This document shows positions 1-6,305 of a DNA stretch of 13,189 bases, piece by piece; positions within the stretch are counted from its first letter, which is position 1, and each line of letters starts with the position of its first letter. Source of the stretch: DATDVL01 sp035290025. GTDB taxonomy: Archaea; Nanobdellota; Nanobdellia; SCGC-AAA011-G17; DATDVL01. The position numbers and the translations under genes are program-made. The notes below the pieces were generated by a model that saw only the letters and a program-made list of their open reading frames with translations, made no database searches and was not told where the DNA came from. Location of the stretch: contig DATDVL010000041.1 of NCBI GenBank assembly GCA_035290025.1, positions 1 to 13,189 on the forward strand, given 5' to 3'.

Positions 1-90
1 ATGGCAGTTTAACAATTCAGCAATTTCTTGCTGAGCTTTTCCTTTTTCATCCCATTGGATGATTAATCCACGCTCTTTTATGGTTATCAT
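1..90 (-). CDS. Transposase N-terminus (partial, runs off the window)
   Basis: Thirty codons are visible from the ATG at 90, beginning MITIKERGLIIQWDEKGKAQ and continuing QEIAELLNCH. The pattern of a basic start, a hydrophobic turn and then QQEIAELL is a typical helix-turn-helix that binds transposon ends, as found at the N-terminus of IS630/Tc1-type and related transposases. The catalytic DDE domain is not in the window, so the family is not settled. A TATA box centred 24-25 bases before the ATG suggests a nearly leaderless transcript. The first 29 codons are identical in the copy at the other end. Confidence 0.7.
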   Translation of the reverse strand, partial: MITIKERGLIIQWDEKGKAQQEIAELLNCH

Positions 91-110
91 ACAAATAAGA
101 AGTAGAACTT

Positions 111-118
111 ATTTATAT
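111..118 (-). promoter_or_regulatory. TATA box of the left transposase gene
   Basis: On the minus strand this reads ATATAAAT, centred 24-25 bases before the transposase ATG at 90. The same box occurs in the right copy at 13074-13081, so the element carries its own archaeal promoter. Confidence 0.6.
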
Positions 119-140
119 GCGTTTCTTTTGTCGTAAACTA

Positions 141-348
141 TTGTTTCTGGTACGAATAAGTCTCCGATAATGTCTATGTCTTTTGATCCCCAGGGTGCGT
201 CTACTTGTTTTGGTGTTTCTGGTGTGTTCGTGTCTGTTGTTTCTTATTGAGTGTCATTCTGAGGTGTTGTTGTGGTATCGCTGCATCCTGCGACAATGCT
301 AAGTAAGAAAGTTAAGATGATGAGTGTAACTATCCCTTTTTTGTGCAT
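141..348 (-). pseudogene. Broken lipoprotein gene (in-frame stop plus IS insertion)
   Basis: Minus strand, ATG at 348. The translation starts MHKKGIVTLIILTFLLSIVAGC: a short basic start, a hydrophobic stretch and a lipobox ending at Cys22, followed by a Ser/Asp/Thr-rich linker. This is a classic secreted lipoprotein start. Codon 35 is TAA (244-246). After it the same frame stays open for 35 more codons, first a Thr/Pro/Glu-rich linker and then a more globular stretch (PWGSKDIDIIGDLFVPE), until the IS begins at 140. Linker composition is the same on both sides of the stop, which argues that the stop is a mutation in a once longer gene. The alternative, a genuine 34-residue lipopeptide, is less likely. 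The function of the lost domain cannot be told. An intact TATA box lies at 371-380. Confidence 0.65.
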
Positions 349-370
349 AAAAATAGTTTTGTAGTAGGGG

Positions 371-380
371 ATATTTAAAG
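371..380 (-). promoter_or_regulatory. TATA box of the broken lipoprotein gene
   Basis: Minus-strand CTTTAAATAT, centred about 27 bases before the ATG at 348, which predicts a leaderless transcript. The promoter appears intact although the gene is broken. Confidence 0.6.
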
Positions 381-384
381 TTTT

Positions 385-771
385 CTACCTAAAGAATTTT
401 GATTGTAGTCGTAAATCAAGTTGCAACCCTTGTGTTCCTCGTACTACAGACGCGACGTTAAAATCAAAGAATCGCAAAATTCTCGCAGTTGGGTGTCCGA
501 ATGCTAGTTGTTGCACGGAAAATTGGTATTGTTCATAGCTTCCTGCTCCAAGAGAAAAGTCTAAGTCTACAATTCCCGCAAAGTCTTCTCCTGCAGTGTT
601 TTGTATAGCATGAACATAGGGTGTGGGTAAATTAAACGTAAGTGTTTTAGTTGCAGAATCATAAAAGAAGTGGGATTCTCCTCTACTGAAAAGAGGTGTG
701 TAACATGATCTTACAAAATTTGTGTCAATAAGAATACGGGGTTGTTCCGTGCAAAGGGATGTTCCAGACAT
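385..771 (-). CDS. Hypothetical protein, 128 aa
   Basis: Not recognised. The product has no signal peptide or membrane segment. It contains many alternating polar/hydrophobic stretches (for example TKTLTFNLPTPYVHAIQ and YEQYQFSVQQLAFGH), so a mostly beta fold is likely. It carries two cysteines, at residues 7 and 23. The ATG at 771 is supported by a TATA element at 794-801 centred about 26 bases upstream, which would make the transcript leaderless; the same element also serves the transporter gene on the other strand. The gene uses AGA arginine codons and lacks the strong strand skew of its neighbours, so it may have a different history. It is the next gene upstream of the broken lipoprotein on the same strand, but that gene has its own TATA box, so no operon is implied. 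Confidence 0.6.
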   Translation of the reverse strand: MSGTSLCTEQPRILIDTNFVRSCYTPLFSRGESHFFYDSATKTLTFNLPTPYVHAIQNTAGEDFAGIVDLDFSLGAGSYEQYQFSVQQLAFGHPTARILRFFDFNVASVVRGTQGLQLDLRLQSKFFR

Positions 772-793
772 AAGATTTACAGGTGCAAAATCT

Positions 794-801
794 TTTATAT
801 A
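794..801. promoter_or_regulatory. Shared bidirectional TATA element
   Basis: TTTATATA on the + strand (TATATAAA on the - strand) is centred about 25.5 bases before the ATG at 823 and about 26.5 bases before the ATG at 771. No second TATA-like sequence is visible between the genes, so both leaderless divergent genes may start from a single TBP site. Confidence 0.6.
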
Positions 802-822
802 GTTTGTGCTAGTCTTTAGGGT

Positions 823-1335
823 ATGAAAAGTGGTGATGATATTGGTTCTCTACTGAGGGATATTATTCTTGGTGGTCAGGATGGTGTGGTAAATGTTTTG
901 GGTTTGGTGTTGGGTGTTGCTGCTGCTACTGCTGATCCTCGTATTATTTTGATTGCGGGTTTGGCGGGTGGTTTTGCTGAGTCTATTTCTATGGCTGCCG
1001 TTGCGTACACATCTACCAAGGCTGCTCGTGATTTTGCTCGTTCTCGTCATCGTTTGTCTTCTGATAGTCCTAAGTATGCTGCGGTGATTGTGGGTGGTTC
1101 GTCGTTGATTGGTTCTTTTTTGCCGTTGTTTCCTTTCTTGTTTTTAGCACCTATGATGGCAAGTGTCGTTGCTGTTATCTTATGTGGTATAGTCTTATTT
1201 GCTACAGGTTTTGTTAAAGGTAAATTGACGAAGAGTTCTGCTTGGAAGTCAGGTGTGGAATTGTTAGTTATTGGTTTGCTTGCGGCGTTTGCGGGTTACT
1301 TGATTGGTCACTGGTTGGGTGTAATATTAATATAA
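823..1335 (+). CDS. VIT1/CCC1-family iron/manganese transporter
   Basis: An integral membrane transporter of the VIT/CCC1 (DUF125) family, which moves Fe2+ or Mn2+ out of the cytoplasm, often in exchange for protons. The signature is clear: GGQDGVVNVLGLVLGVAAAT (17-36) followed by AGLAGGFAESISMAAVAYTS (45-64), with the family's acidic and methionine positions in the first two helices (D20, E53, M57). About five membrane segments are visible: 22-38, 40-60, 86-106, 110-130 and 146-168. At 170 aa it is the short form, with no cytosolic metal-binding domain between helices 2 and 3; only a basic loop (66-84) is there. The ATG at 823 fits leaderless transcription from the TATA element at 794-801. 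The metal specificity cannot be told. It converges with the small gene ending at 1361. Confidence 0.9.
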   Translation: MKSGDDIGSLLRDIILGGQDGVVNVLGLVLGVAAATADPRIILIAGLAGGFAESISMAAVAYTSTKAARDFARSRHRLSSDSPKYAAVIVGGSSLIGSFLPLFPFLFLAPMMASVVAVILCGIVLFATGFVKGKLTKSSAWKSGVELLVIGLLAAFAGYLIGHWLGVILI

Positions 1336-1347
1336 ATAGAAAATTAT

Positions 1348-1355
1348 AAAAAAAA
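1348..1355 (-). terminator. Poly-T terminator for the 1361-1633 gene
   Basis: An uninterrupted run of eight A on the + strand, which is eight T on the minus strand, begins 5 bases after the stop of the minus-strand gene. Oligo-T runs are the usual archaeal termination signal. Confidence 0.5.
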
Positions 1356-1360
1356 TTAGT

Positions 1361-1633
1361 TCAGTCTGCTGTTCCTACCATGACTAGTATGAATGCAATG
1401 AATAGGCTTAGTTCTCCGAGTAAGTGTCCGAAGGGTTGGGTAAATAGGTCAATGTAGTAAAGGATGTAGAACAATTCTGCTATTCCCCAGAAGGTGAATG
1501 CTGCGACAATCGTTTTTGGTACTATTTGGTGGCTTGCTCGTACGGCGAATATAACTGCGAGTATGAGTCCGAGTAAGTGGAGAATAATAAAAACTGCGTT
1601 GGGTATGTTTGTTGCGAATTCGCCGAGTACCAT
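1361..1633 (-). CDS. Small membrane protein, 90 aa, three TM segments
   Basis: Not recognised by family. Three hydrophobic segments are visible at about 10-31, 40-62 and 70-88, with little sequence outside the membrane. The start ATG (1631-1633) is preceded by a good ribosome binding site GAGGTG (1638-1643) and a TATA-like sequence at about 1671-1680, giving a 5' leader of roughly 15 bases. This makes it one of the leadered genes of the window. The composition is typical of the minus-strand genes here. The overlapping frames on both strands look like shadows: they lack a promoter and have Arg/His/Ser-rich translations. It is divergent from the secreted small protein at 1729, with the two start codons about 95 bases apart. 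Confidence 0.65.
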   Translation of the reverse strand: MVLGEFATNIPNAVFIILHLLGLILAVIFAVRASHQIVPKTIVAAFTFWGIAELFYILYYIDLFTQPFGHLLGELSLFIAFILVMVGTAD

Positions 1634-1637
1634 GGTG

Positions 1638-1643
1638 CACCTC
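1638..1643 (-). promoter_or_regulatory. Ribosome binding site GAGGTG
   Basis: Minus-strand GAGGTG ends four bases before the ATG at 1633 and is complementary to the usual archaeal 16S 3' end. It fixes the start of the 90-aa membrane protein. Confidence 0.6.
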
Positions 1644-1698
1644 TTTGGTGTTGTTAAGTTACGATTGCTTATTTATTAACCTAACGTTTTGTCGTAAT

Positions 1699-1706
1699 AT
1701 TAATAA
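1699..1706 (+). promoter_or_regulatory. TATA box deciding the start at 1729
   Basis: ATTAATAA is centred 26-27 bases before the ATG at 1729. This favours a leaderless ATG start there over the in-frame GTG at 1717. Confidence 0.5.
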
Positions 1707-1728
1707 ATGAGGGTGAGTGGCTAGGGTT

Positions 1729-1986
1729 ATGCAAAAAGGTGTGATGACTTTAGCAATTATGTTCTTGCTCGTGCCGGTAGTTTTTGCTGAGGAAGAGTTG
1801 TCTCCTGAGCAGGCGGTGAATCTTACCTTGCAGCAGATGTTTGGTGATCAGGGTATGGTTGCTATTCGTGATAGTGTTGACATGATTTTGTTGGTTGTTC
1901 AGGTTGCTGTGTTAGCTTTTGCAGTACTAATGTCATTATTGTCAATTCTAGTTTTGGTGAAAATCGTGAAGAATTTTCGTTCTTAA
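1729..1986 (+). CDS. Small exported membrane-anchored protein, 85 aa
   Basis: Not recognised. Residues 1-20 form a clean Sec signal peptide (MQKGVMTLAIMFLLVPVVFA), with a likely cut before the acidic EEE. A polar, helical stretch (21-50) follows, then one long hydrophobic segment (about 52-79) and a short basic tail (KIVKNFRS). The mature protein would thus be a short outside domain with a C-terminal membrane anchor. An in-frame GTG at 1717 would add four residues, but the TATA box at 1699-1706 fits the ATG at 1729. The type IV pilin class III motif is not seen, so this is probably not a pilin. Its stop overlaps the stop of the convergent gene by 4 bases. Confidence 0.6.
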   Translation: MQKGVMTLAIMFLLVPVVFAEEELSPEQAVNLTLQQMFGDQGMVAIRDSVDMILLVVQVAVLAFAVLMSLLSILVLVKIVKNFRS

Positions 1987-2264
1987 GGTAAAGAGTAAGA
2001 TTGTTGAGTTGTTTTGAGTCGTTCCCGTCTTTGATGCGGGTCAGGTATGCGATGTAAGTATGCGTCTAGGCGATGTTGACTGTCAGGTAACCCTATGCGT
2101 AGGCGTACGCGTTCTACGACTATGGGTAATATATTAAACCCATATCGTTCTGTTAACAATTGCGAAACATCGAAGTCAGTAAATACGTCAGGTAAAGGTT
2201 CATCTGTAAAAATGTCTTTTATACGTTGCTGAATTTCACTTAACCGCAATAATCGTCGTATCAT
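1983..2264 (-). CDS. Small protein, 93 aa, possible sigma-54 C-terminal-like fold
   Basis: Not confidently recognised. The predicted protein is soluble, helical and rich in arginine. Residues 10-70 resemble the layout of the C-terminal (RpoN-box) domain of bacterial sigma-54: a helix (EIQQRIKDIF), an acidic linker with a Pro, then DVSQLLTERYGFNI, then a helix with VERVRLRIGLPDSQHR, where sigma-54 has the ARRTVAKYRE box followed by a xIPxSxxR motif. The match is by eye and from memory; the central ARRT residues are not kept (LPIV instead). It is at most a distant relation or a chance likeness. No clear TATA box lies at the expected distance and no strong ribosome site is seen. The last 20 residues are Gln/Arg-rich and look disordered. 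Stop codons of this gene and the convergent 1729-1986 gene overlap. Confidence 0.5.
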   Translation of the reverse strand: MIRRLLRLSEIQQRIKDIFTDEPLPDVFTDFDVSQLLTERYGFNILPIVVERVRLRIGLPDSQHRLDAYLHRIPDPHQRRERLKTTQQSYSLP

Positions 2265-2323
2265 GATTCTTTATGTTTTAACAAAATGAGTGATAAAAAG
2301 TTTGTTTTTAAATTTTTCCTTTT

Positions 2324-3529
2324 TTAGAATAATCCAGCGATGGCATAGCAGAGCATCCAGAGTGATACGATAACACCGAGAAGTGCGAGTACAGGAAATT
2401 TTCCGATGTTGAGGGGCATGCGGAACTTTCTGGGTGTTGGTTGTTTGTAGCGAAGGATGATGACACTGAGATTAACCATAGCGAAAGTGAGAAAGAGGAA
2501 GGAATCGTTCAGGTAGGCTACAAACTCGATGTTGCCGATGAGGCTGAGTAATATTATGAAAAGAGTAAAGGCAATAATGGCTTTTACCGGTGTGTTTGTT
2601 AGTGGGTTGATGGATGCTAGCCATGCAGGTAGTGATTTTTTTTGCGCCATGCCATAGATCATACGCGAGGTAGTTGCTATAGTAATGAGTACAGTGTTTG
2701 CTGTGGAGAAGAGTGCTATAACCCCTATGAGGAGGAAGACGTTATTGCCGAGCAGTGCTGCTGCTACGGTTGCTAGGGGTGCTTTGCTTGCGGCTAATGC
2801 TTCCCAGGGTATGGTGCTTATGGCTACCAGTGCAACAGTGATGTAGAGTATGCTGCTGATGATAATGCTAAGAACGAGTGCTCGTGGTAAAGTTTTCTCT
2901 GGATTTTTTGTTTCTTCGGAGAGTTTGACGATGCTTTCAAATCCCATGTACGCAAAAAAGACGAGTGCTGCTCCGCTGAAGATGTTATGGATATTTTCGA
3001 ACGAGGGTAAGTAACTAATGGTGCCTATGTTTTTTATGCCGAAGATGATAATAATAGCTAATCCTAGGAATTCTATGCTAGTACAGATGATGTTGAGGAT
3101 TGATGTTTGTTTGATGCCGATGATGTTGATGACACTGCTAAGTACAATAATAATGAATGCGAAGAGTATTTTTTCGTCAATGCCTACAATTGCTGACAAG
3201 TATCCTCCAAATCCAAGTGCTACGGTTGCTGCGCTGATGAATCCTGTGGCGATGACAAACATGCCGATGATCCAGGCAATGTTCTTGTTGAATGCGTTTT
3301 TGACGTAGTCGTATTCTCCTCCGTCGTCTTTGAAGAGTGTGCTGAGTTCTGCGTAGCTTAGCCCGGTAAATATGCTAATAATTGCTGCTATAGTAAAAGA
3401 GAGCCATACGCCGTTGCCTGCTATGCCTGCTGCTGCTCCGATGAGTGCGTAGATTCCTGCTCCGAGAATGATGCCGACACCTGCTACAGTGACATCGAAA
3501 AGGTTGAGTGTTCTTTTTAGGTGCACCAT
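2324..3529 (-). CDS. APC-superfamily amino-acid permease
   Basis: A 401-residue membrane transporter of the amino acid-polyamine-organocation superfamily, which takes up amino acids or related cations by proton or sodium coupling. The hallmark GAGIY (residues 23-27) in the unwound first helix is present, followed by alternating hydrophobic segments to the C-terminus, consistent with 11-12 helices. The helix-6 motif FFAYMGFES and the loop SEETKNPEKTLPRA after it are standard for the CAT/archaeal APA branch, as is SRMIYGMAQKKSLPAWLASI in the region between helices 8 and 9. It lacks the extra C-terminal universal-stress domain seen in some archaeal homologues. A TATA-like CCTTAAATAG (3559-3568) gives a leader of about 8 bases before the ATG. 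The substrate is unknown. It is divergent from the M42 aminopeptidase, so import of amino acids and peptide breakdown may be linked. Confidence 0.9.
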   Translation of the reverse strand: MVHLKRTLNLFDVTVAGVGIILGAGIYALIGAAAGIAGNGVWLSFTIAAIISIFTGLSYAELSTLFKDDGGEYDYVKNAFNKNIAWIIGMFVIATGFISAATVALGFGGYLSAIVGIDEKILFAFIIIVLSSVINIIGIKQTSILNIICTSIEFLGLAIIIIFGIKNIGTISYLPSFENIHNIFSGAALVFFAYMGFESIVKLSEETKNPEKTLPRALVLSIIISSILYITVALVAISTIPWEALAASKAPLATVAAALLGNNVFLLIGVIALFSTANTVLITIATTSRMIYGMAQKKSLPAWLASINPLTNTPVKAIIAFTLFIILLSLIGNIEFVAYLNDSFLFLTFAMVNLSVIILRYKQPTPRKFRMPLNIGKFPVLALLGVIVSLWMLCYAIAGLF

Positions 3530-3558
3530 CTTTTTCTTAGGTGGTGAGTCGTAAAGTC

Positions 3559-3568
3559 TATTTAAGGG
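3559..3568 (-). promoter_or_regulatory. TATA box of the permease gene
   Basis: Minus-strand CCTTAAATAG, centred about 34 bases before the ATG at 3529, predicts a short leader of around 8 bases. Confidence 0.45.
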
Positions 3569-3597
3569 TTAGCTATCCTTTTGGTCTTAGGGAAAGC

Positions 3598-3605
3598 TTT
3601 ATATC
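3598..3605 (+). promoter_or_regulatory. TATA box of the M42 aminopeptidase gene
   Basis: TTTATATC lies 26 bases before a predicted transcript start near 3627. It also lies downstream of the in-frame ATG at 3581, which rules out that earlier start for this transcript. Confidence 0.6.
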
Positions 3606-3629
3606 TTCTTTCGTTCTTGCGTTTGCGAA

Positions 3630-3635
3630 GAGGTG
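3630..3635 (+). promoter_or_regulatory. Ribosome binding site deciding the start at 3641
   Basis: GAGGTG ends five bases before the ATG at 3641. Together with the TATA box at 3598 it fixes this start. Confidence 0.65.
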
Positions 3636-3640
3636 TTGTG

Positions 3641-4666
3641 ATGAATTTAGAGTTATTGAAGAAATTAAGTTTGACGCCCGGTCCTTCAGGTCGTGAAGAT
3701 GAGGTTCGTTCTATATTGAAGAAGTTGATCAAGCCGTTTGTTGATGATTTGTATGTTGATAAGTATGGTAATCTTATTTGTCATAAGCGTGGTGTTGGTC
3801 CTAAGGCTTTATTGGCTGCTCATATGGATGAGATTGGTTTGATGGTGAAGGGTATTGATGCTAATGGTGATTTGCGTTGTTCTCCTATTGGTGGTATTGA
3901 TGCTATTAATATGATTGGTGAACGTGCTGCGTTGACAACGAAGAAGGGTGTTATTTATGGTGTTATTACGACGTCTGCGTTGAGTAATGCTGAAGTTGTT
4001 GATACCGTCCCACAGTTGAAGGATTTGATTGTGGATACAGGTTTGTCAAAGGATGAGTTGATACGTTGGGGTGTTGAACCAGGTGATTATTTGAATCTTG
4101 ATCGTTATTTTATGACGTTGGGTTCTTCTAAGATTGTTTCTGGTAAGGCGTTGGATGATCGTATTGGTTGTTATATCTTGTTGGAGTTGGCGAAGAAGTT
4201 GAAGAAGTCGAAGCAGGAAGTTTTTTATGTTTTTACAGTTCAGGAAGAAGTTGGTTTGTATGGTGCGAAGACGTCTATTTATGGTATGGATCCTGATTAT
4301 GCTATTATTGTTGATGTGACCTCTGCTGATGATAAGAGTGTTTCTTCAACTCGTGTGTTGGGTAAAGGTCCTTGTTTGACGATTAAGGATGCTGATATGC
4401 TGTCAAATCGTTGTATTGATGATTGGGTGCGTGCTGCTGGTCGTCGTAAGAAAATTAGTTTGCAGATGGATATTTCTGATGAGGGTACGACGGATGCGTT
4501 GACTATTTCTATTGCGAAGGGTGGTATTCCTACGACGGTGGTGGGTGTTGCGGTGCGTAATTTGCATACGACTATTGGTATTGCTCATACGGATGATGTT
4601 GATGAGTGTATTACCGTGCTTGAGGAAACGGTTCGTAATCCTGATATGAAGTGTTTCCCAACTTAG
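3641..4666 (+). CDS. M42-family metallo-aminopeptidase
   Basis: A 341-residue cytosolic two-metal aminopeptidase of peptidase family M42, the family of the tetrahedral TET peptidases that trim peptides left by the proteasome. Family motifs appear in order: TPGPSG (12-17), AHMDEIG (60-66, metal ligand H61 with D63), KALDDRIG (169-176, bridging Asp), TVQEEVGLYGA (199-209, catalytic E202 and ligand E203), VDVTS (224-228, ligand D225), GTTDALTIS (282-290) and a C-terminal LHTTIGIAHTDDV (308-320) that should supply the last His. The length is normal for the family. An in-frame ATG at 3581 would add 20 basic residues but lies upstream of the TATA box, so 3641 is chosen. The codon use is extremely T/G-rich at third positions (GGT, GTT, CGT, TTG). 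Residue specificity cannot be predicted. Confidence 0.9.
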   Translation: MNLELLKKLSLTPGPSGREDEVRSILKKLIKPFVDDLYVDKYGNLICHKRGVGPKALLAAHMDEIGLMVKGIDANGDLRCSPIGGIDAINMIGERAALTTKKGVIYGVITTSALSNAEVVDTVPQLKDLIVDTGLSKDELIRWGVEPGDYLNLDRYFMTLGSSKIVSGKALDDRIGCYILLELAKKLKKSKQEVFYVFTVQEEVGLYGAKTSIYGMDPDYAIIVDVTSADDKSVSSTRVLGKGPCLTIKDADMLSNRCIDDWVRAAGRRKKISLQMDISDEGTTDALTISIAKGGIPTTVVGVAVRNLHTTIGIAHTDDVDECITVLEETVRNPDMKCFPT

Positions 4667-4673
4667 GGAAAGT

Positions 4674-4681
4674 TTTTTATA
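4674..4681 (+). promoter_or_regulatory. TATA box of the DoxX-like gene
   Basis: TTTTTATA predicts transcription from about 4704, giving a leader of about 22 bases. The G-rich sequence GGTGGGGG (4711-4718) in it can serve as ribosome site for the ATG at 4726. Confidence 0.45.
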
Positions 4682-4725
4682 GCACTAGGCAATGGTTACA
4701 GCTATGACATGGTGGGGGTTAGACT

Positions 4726-5133
4726 ATGATGGATCGTAAATTTGCTAATTTTTTGTTGAGAGTCGTTTTAGGTGTTGTTTTTACCTATGCGGGTGTTATG
4801 AAAGTGTTAGCTTTTTTTAATGTGGTAACATATACATTCCCTCCCATAAACAAAATTCTTACGTTTCTGCCGTTGAGTACGTCCGGGCTTTTGTTAGGCC
4901 TTGTCGAAGTGATTATAGGCGTATTGCTCATTATAGGTTTCTGGACGCGTACTGCTGCTTGGGCTGCAACAATCTTGTTAGTAATATTTGTGCTTGCAGG
5001 TGCTTATCTCGGCATATTTATGCAGGCTGCCTTGTTTAAGGATTTAGTAATGGCTGCTGCCGCGTTGTTATTGGCTGCTGAGGGTTGTAGAAAGTGGGGT
5101 TGGGATTGCAGGAGTTTAGAAGCTTCTGCTTAA
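4726..5133 (+). CDS. DoxX-family membrane protein
   Basis: A 135-residue protein with four membrane segments (about 8-28, 52-72, 76-97 and 104-120). The start RKFANFLLRVVLGVVFTYAGVMKV matches the DoxX signature of Arg in helix 1 and xxGxxK at its end. LGLVEVIIGVLLIIGFWTRTAAW and FKDLVMAAAALLLAA match its second and fourth helices. DoxX relatives are small subunits or partners of membrane quinone-linked redox systems (for example thiosulfate:quinone oxidoreductase), but most, including this one, have no proven role. No partner subunit is adjacent. Two cysteines lie near the C-terminus (C121, C128). The gene follows the M42 gene by 59 bases and has its own TATA box, so it is probably separately transcribed. 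It converges with the polyprenyl synthase gene. Confidence 0.75.
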   Translation: MMDRKFANFLLRVVLGVVFTYAGVMKVLAFFNVVTYTFPPINKILTFLPLSTSGLLLGLVEVIIGVLLIIGFWTRTAAWAATILLVIFVLAGAYLGIFMQAALFKDLVMAAAALLLAAEGCRKWGWDCRSLEASA

Positions 5134-5150
5134 CTTTTTTTATTTTTCTC
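5134..5150 (+). terminator. T-rich terminator after the DoxX gene
   Basis: Seven T, an A and then five T begin two bases after the DoxX stop codon, the usual form of an archaeal terminator. The run overlaps the 3' end of the convergent polyprenyl synthase gene. Confidence 0.5.
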
Positions 5151-6234
5151 TATTGACTAATTTTTGTGCGAAATAACAGAAGGCTTCTTTTCCAATGGCA
5201 TGGGCTTCAAGTTCCATAATACTTGCTTGTATGCCAACAATTTTTTCTTCAAGGCTTCTTTGTACGACAGGCACACCGCGCGTTGCTCCTATCTGATTTG
5301 CTTGTACGACTCGTTTGAGTGGTGCTCGTTTCATGCAGAATGTTTGGTAGAGGATTTCTCGTTCTTCTGATGGTGCATTCCCTTCGCGTAGTGCTTCTAT
5401 GTGGACGCTGTTGACAATGCCGTTTCGGATGTCTGATCCTTGTGGTTTTCCAGTGAGTAAAGGGTCTCCTATACAATCAAGAACATCGTCCCGTCTTTGG
5501 AAGTCGTAAGCTATGCGTTGTGCTATAAGACGTACCTTTTCTGCTACTTCTGGGCTTTTTCGTGCGCGTAGTGCTGCAATGTAGGCTATGGCTTCAATGA
5601 GTGATGCTGTTTTGTTGTAGGCAATGCTTTGTACGCGGTTGCTAAGTTCAGTGATTTCCTGGGGTGTGGGTAGTGCACGATTTTTTCGTCTGCGTAACTC
5701 TTCTCGTATAACTCTTTCTGCTGTTTGCCCTGCTGACAGGTAGGCTTGTGCTTCACTGAGTCTATAACCTGTTTCAACAAAAAATGATGGATTTATGCTG
5801 TAGCGGGCTGCACTTGTCTGTTCTCTAAGCATTTCCCATATTTTGTAATTCCCTGCTGTGAGAAGAGAATCTCCGAGAAATACTCCTGCGTCGTCTCCTC
5901 CAAGTGTTACGTGTGCTGCTTCTGCTCCCCTTCTTCTTTTTGCTTTGTCTTGTACATCGTCATGGCAGAGTGATGCTGTGTGAATAGCGCTTGCTGATGC
6001 AAGTATTTGTGTTAGGTCTTCAGGTAGGGGTGCAAAATCAGTAAATAGTCCGTAGACAAGGATGCCTGCTTTTTCTCGCGTCCCTTTTCCTCCATCAAGA
6101 TAATTTTTATCAAGGCCAAGTTCAAGAATGTGCTTATCAATAATTCTTCCAAGAAAAACGTTGTAGGCTACACCAACGGCTTGCATTTCAGTGGCTACAT
6201 AACTAAATACATCGTCAAGTGTTTGAACAGACAT
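5140..6234 (-). CDS. Trans-type polyprenyl diphosphate synthase
   Basis: Builds prenyl diphosphates (C15-C25 or longer) by adding isopentenyl diphosphate to an allylic primer, the first step toward archaeal ether lipids. The two aspartate motifs are intact: DDVQD (92-96) followed by the RRRG (100-103) substrate-binding arginines, and DDVLD (249-253). Also seen are GGKGTRE (48-54, isopentenyl-diphosphate pocket) and NKTA (208-211). Small residues (Ala87, Ser88) four and five places before the first Asp motif suggest a C20 or longer product. Two oddities stand out: the usual GK.T lysine after the second motif is replaced (DIRNGIVNSV, 268-277), and at 364 aa it is somewhat long, with an extra linker (about 178-196). 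The TATA box at 6271-6278 gives a short leader carrying GGGG before the ATG. It is probably the geranylgeranyl diphosphate synthase, but chain length is inferred. Confidence 0.85.
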   Translation of the reverse strand: MSVQTLDDVFSYVATEMQAVGVAYNVFLGRIIDKHILELGLDKNYLDGGKGTREKAGILVYGLFTDFAPLPEDLTQILASASAIHTASLCHDDVQDKAKRRRGAEAAHVTLGGDDAGVFLGDSLLTAGNYKIWEMLREQTSAARYSINPSFFVETGYRLSEAQAYLSAGQTAERVIREELRRRKNRALPTPQEITELSNRVQSIAYNKTASLIEAIAYIAALRARKSPEVAEKVRLIAQRIAYDFQRRDDVLDCIGDPLLTGKPQGSDIRNGIVNSVHIEALREGNAPSEEREILYQTFCMKRAPLKRVVQANQIGATRGVPVVQRSLEEKIVGIQASIMELEAHAIGKEAFCYFAQKLVNREK

Positions 6235-6270
6235 TAGTGAATCCCCTATTAAGTAGTCAAAAAATGGCTT

Positions 6271-6278
6271 TATTTAAA
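6271..6278 (-). promoter_or_regulatory. TATA box of the polyprenyl synthase gene
   Basis: Minus-strand TTTAAATA predicts a start near 6248, about 14 bases before the ATG at 6234; the leader contains GGGGA. Confidence 0.55.
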
Positions 6279-6305
6279 GGTTTGCTTTGAGGCAGAGTAA
6301 CAACT

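Larger units (their letters stand above)
1..140 (-). mobile_element. Insertion sequence, left copy (5' end only)
   Basis: Bases 3-140 are the exact reverse complement of 13052-13189, with no mismatch over 138 bp, and the match stops abruptly at 140/13052. Beyond that point the two flanks are unrelated, so this is the outer end of a repeated element and not a longer duplication. Both copies end in the dinucleotide TA at the junction, which fits an element that inserts at TA, as IS630/Tc1 relatives do. The element carries a TATA box (111-118) and the start of a transposase gene on the minus strand. The rest lies outside the window. The family assignment is an inference from the TA end and the N-terminal HTH only. 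Confidence 0.85.

Noticed and set aside
1729..1986. Type IV pilin-like protein
   Set aside because: No class III signal peptidase motif; the signal peptide is an ordinary Sec type and the second hydrophobic segment is at the C-terminus.
3581..3640. Upstream ATG extending the M42 aminopeptidase by 20 residues
   Set aside because: The TATA box (3598-3605) and the GAGGTG site (3630-3635) lie inside this extension, and the family starts at the LLKKLSLTPGPSG segment.
4704..4739. An 11-codon frame (ATG 4704) at the predicted transcript start of the DoxX gene
   Set aside because: Overlaps the DoxX start in another frame; could be a leader peptide but there is nothing beyond position to support it.
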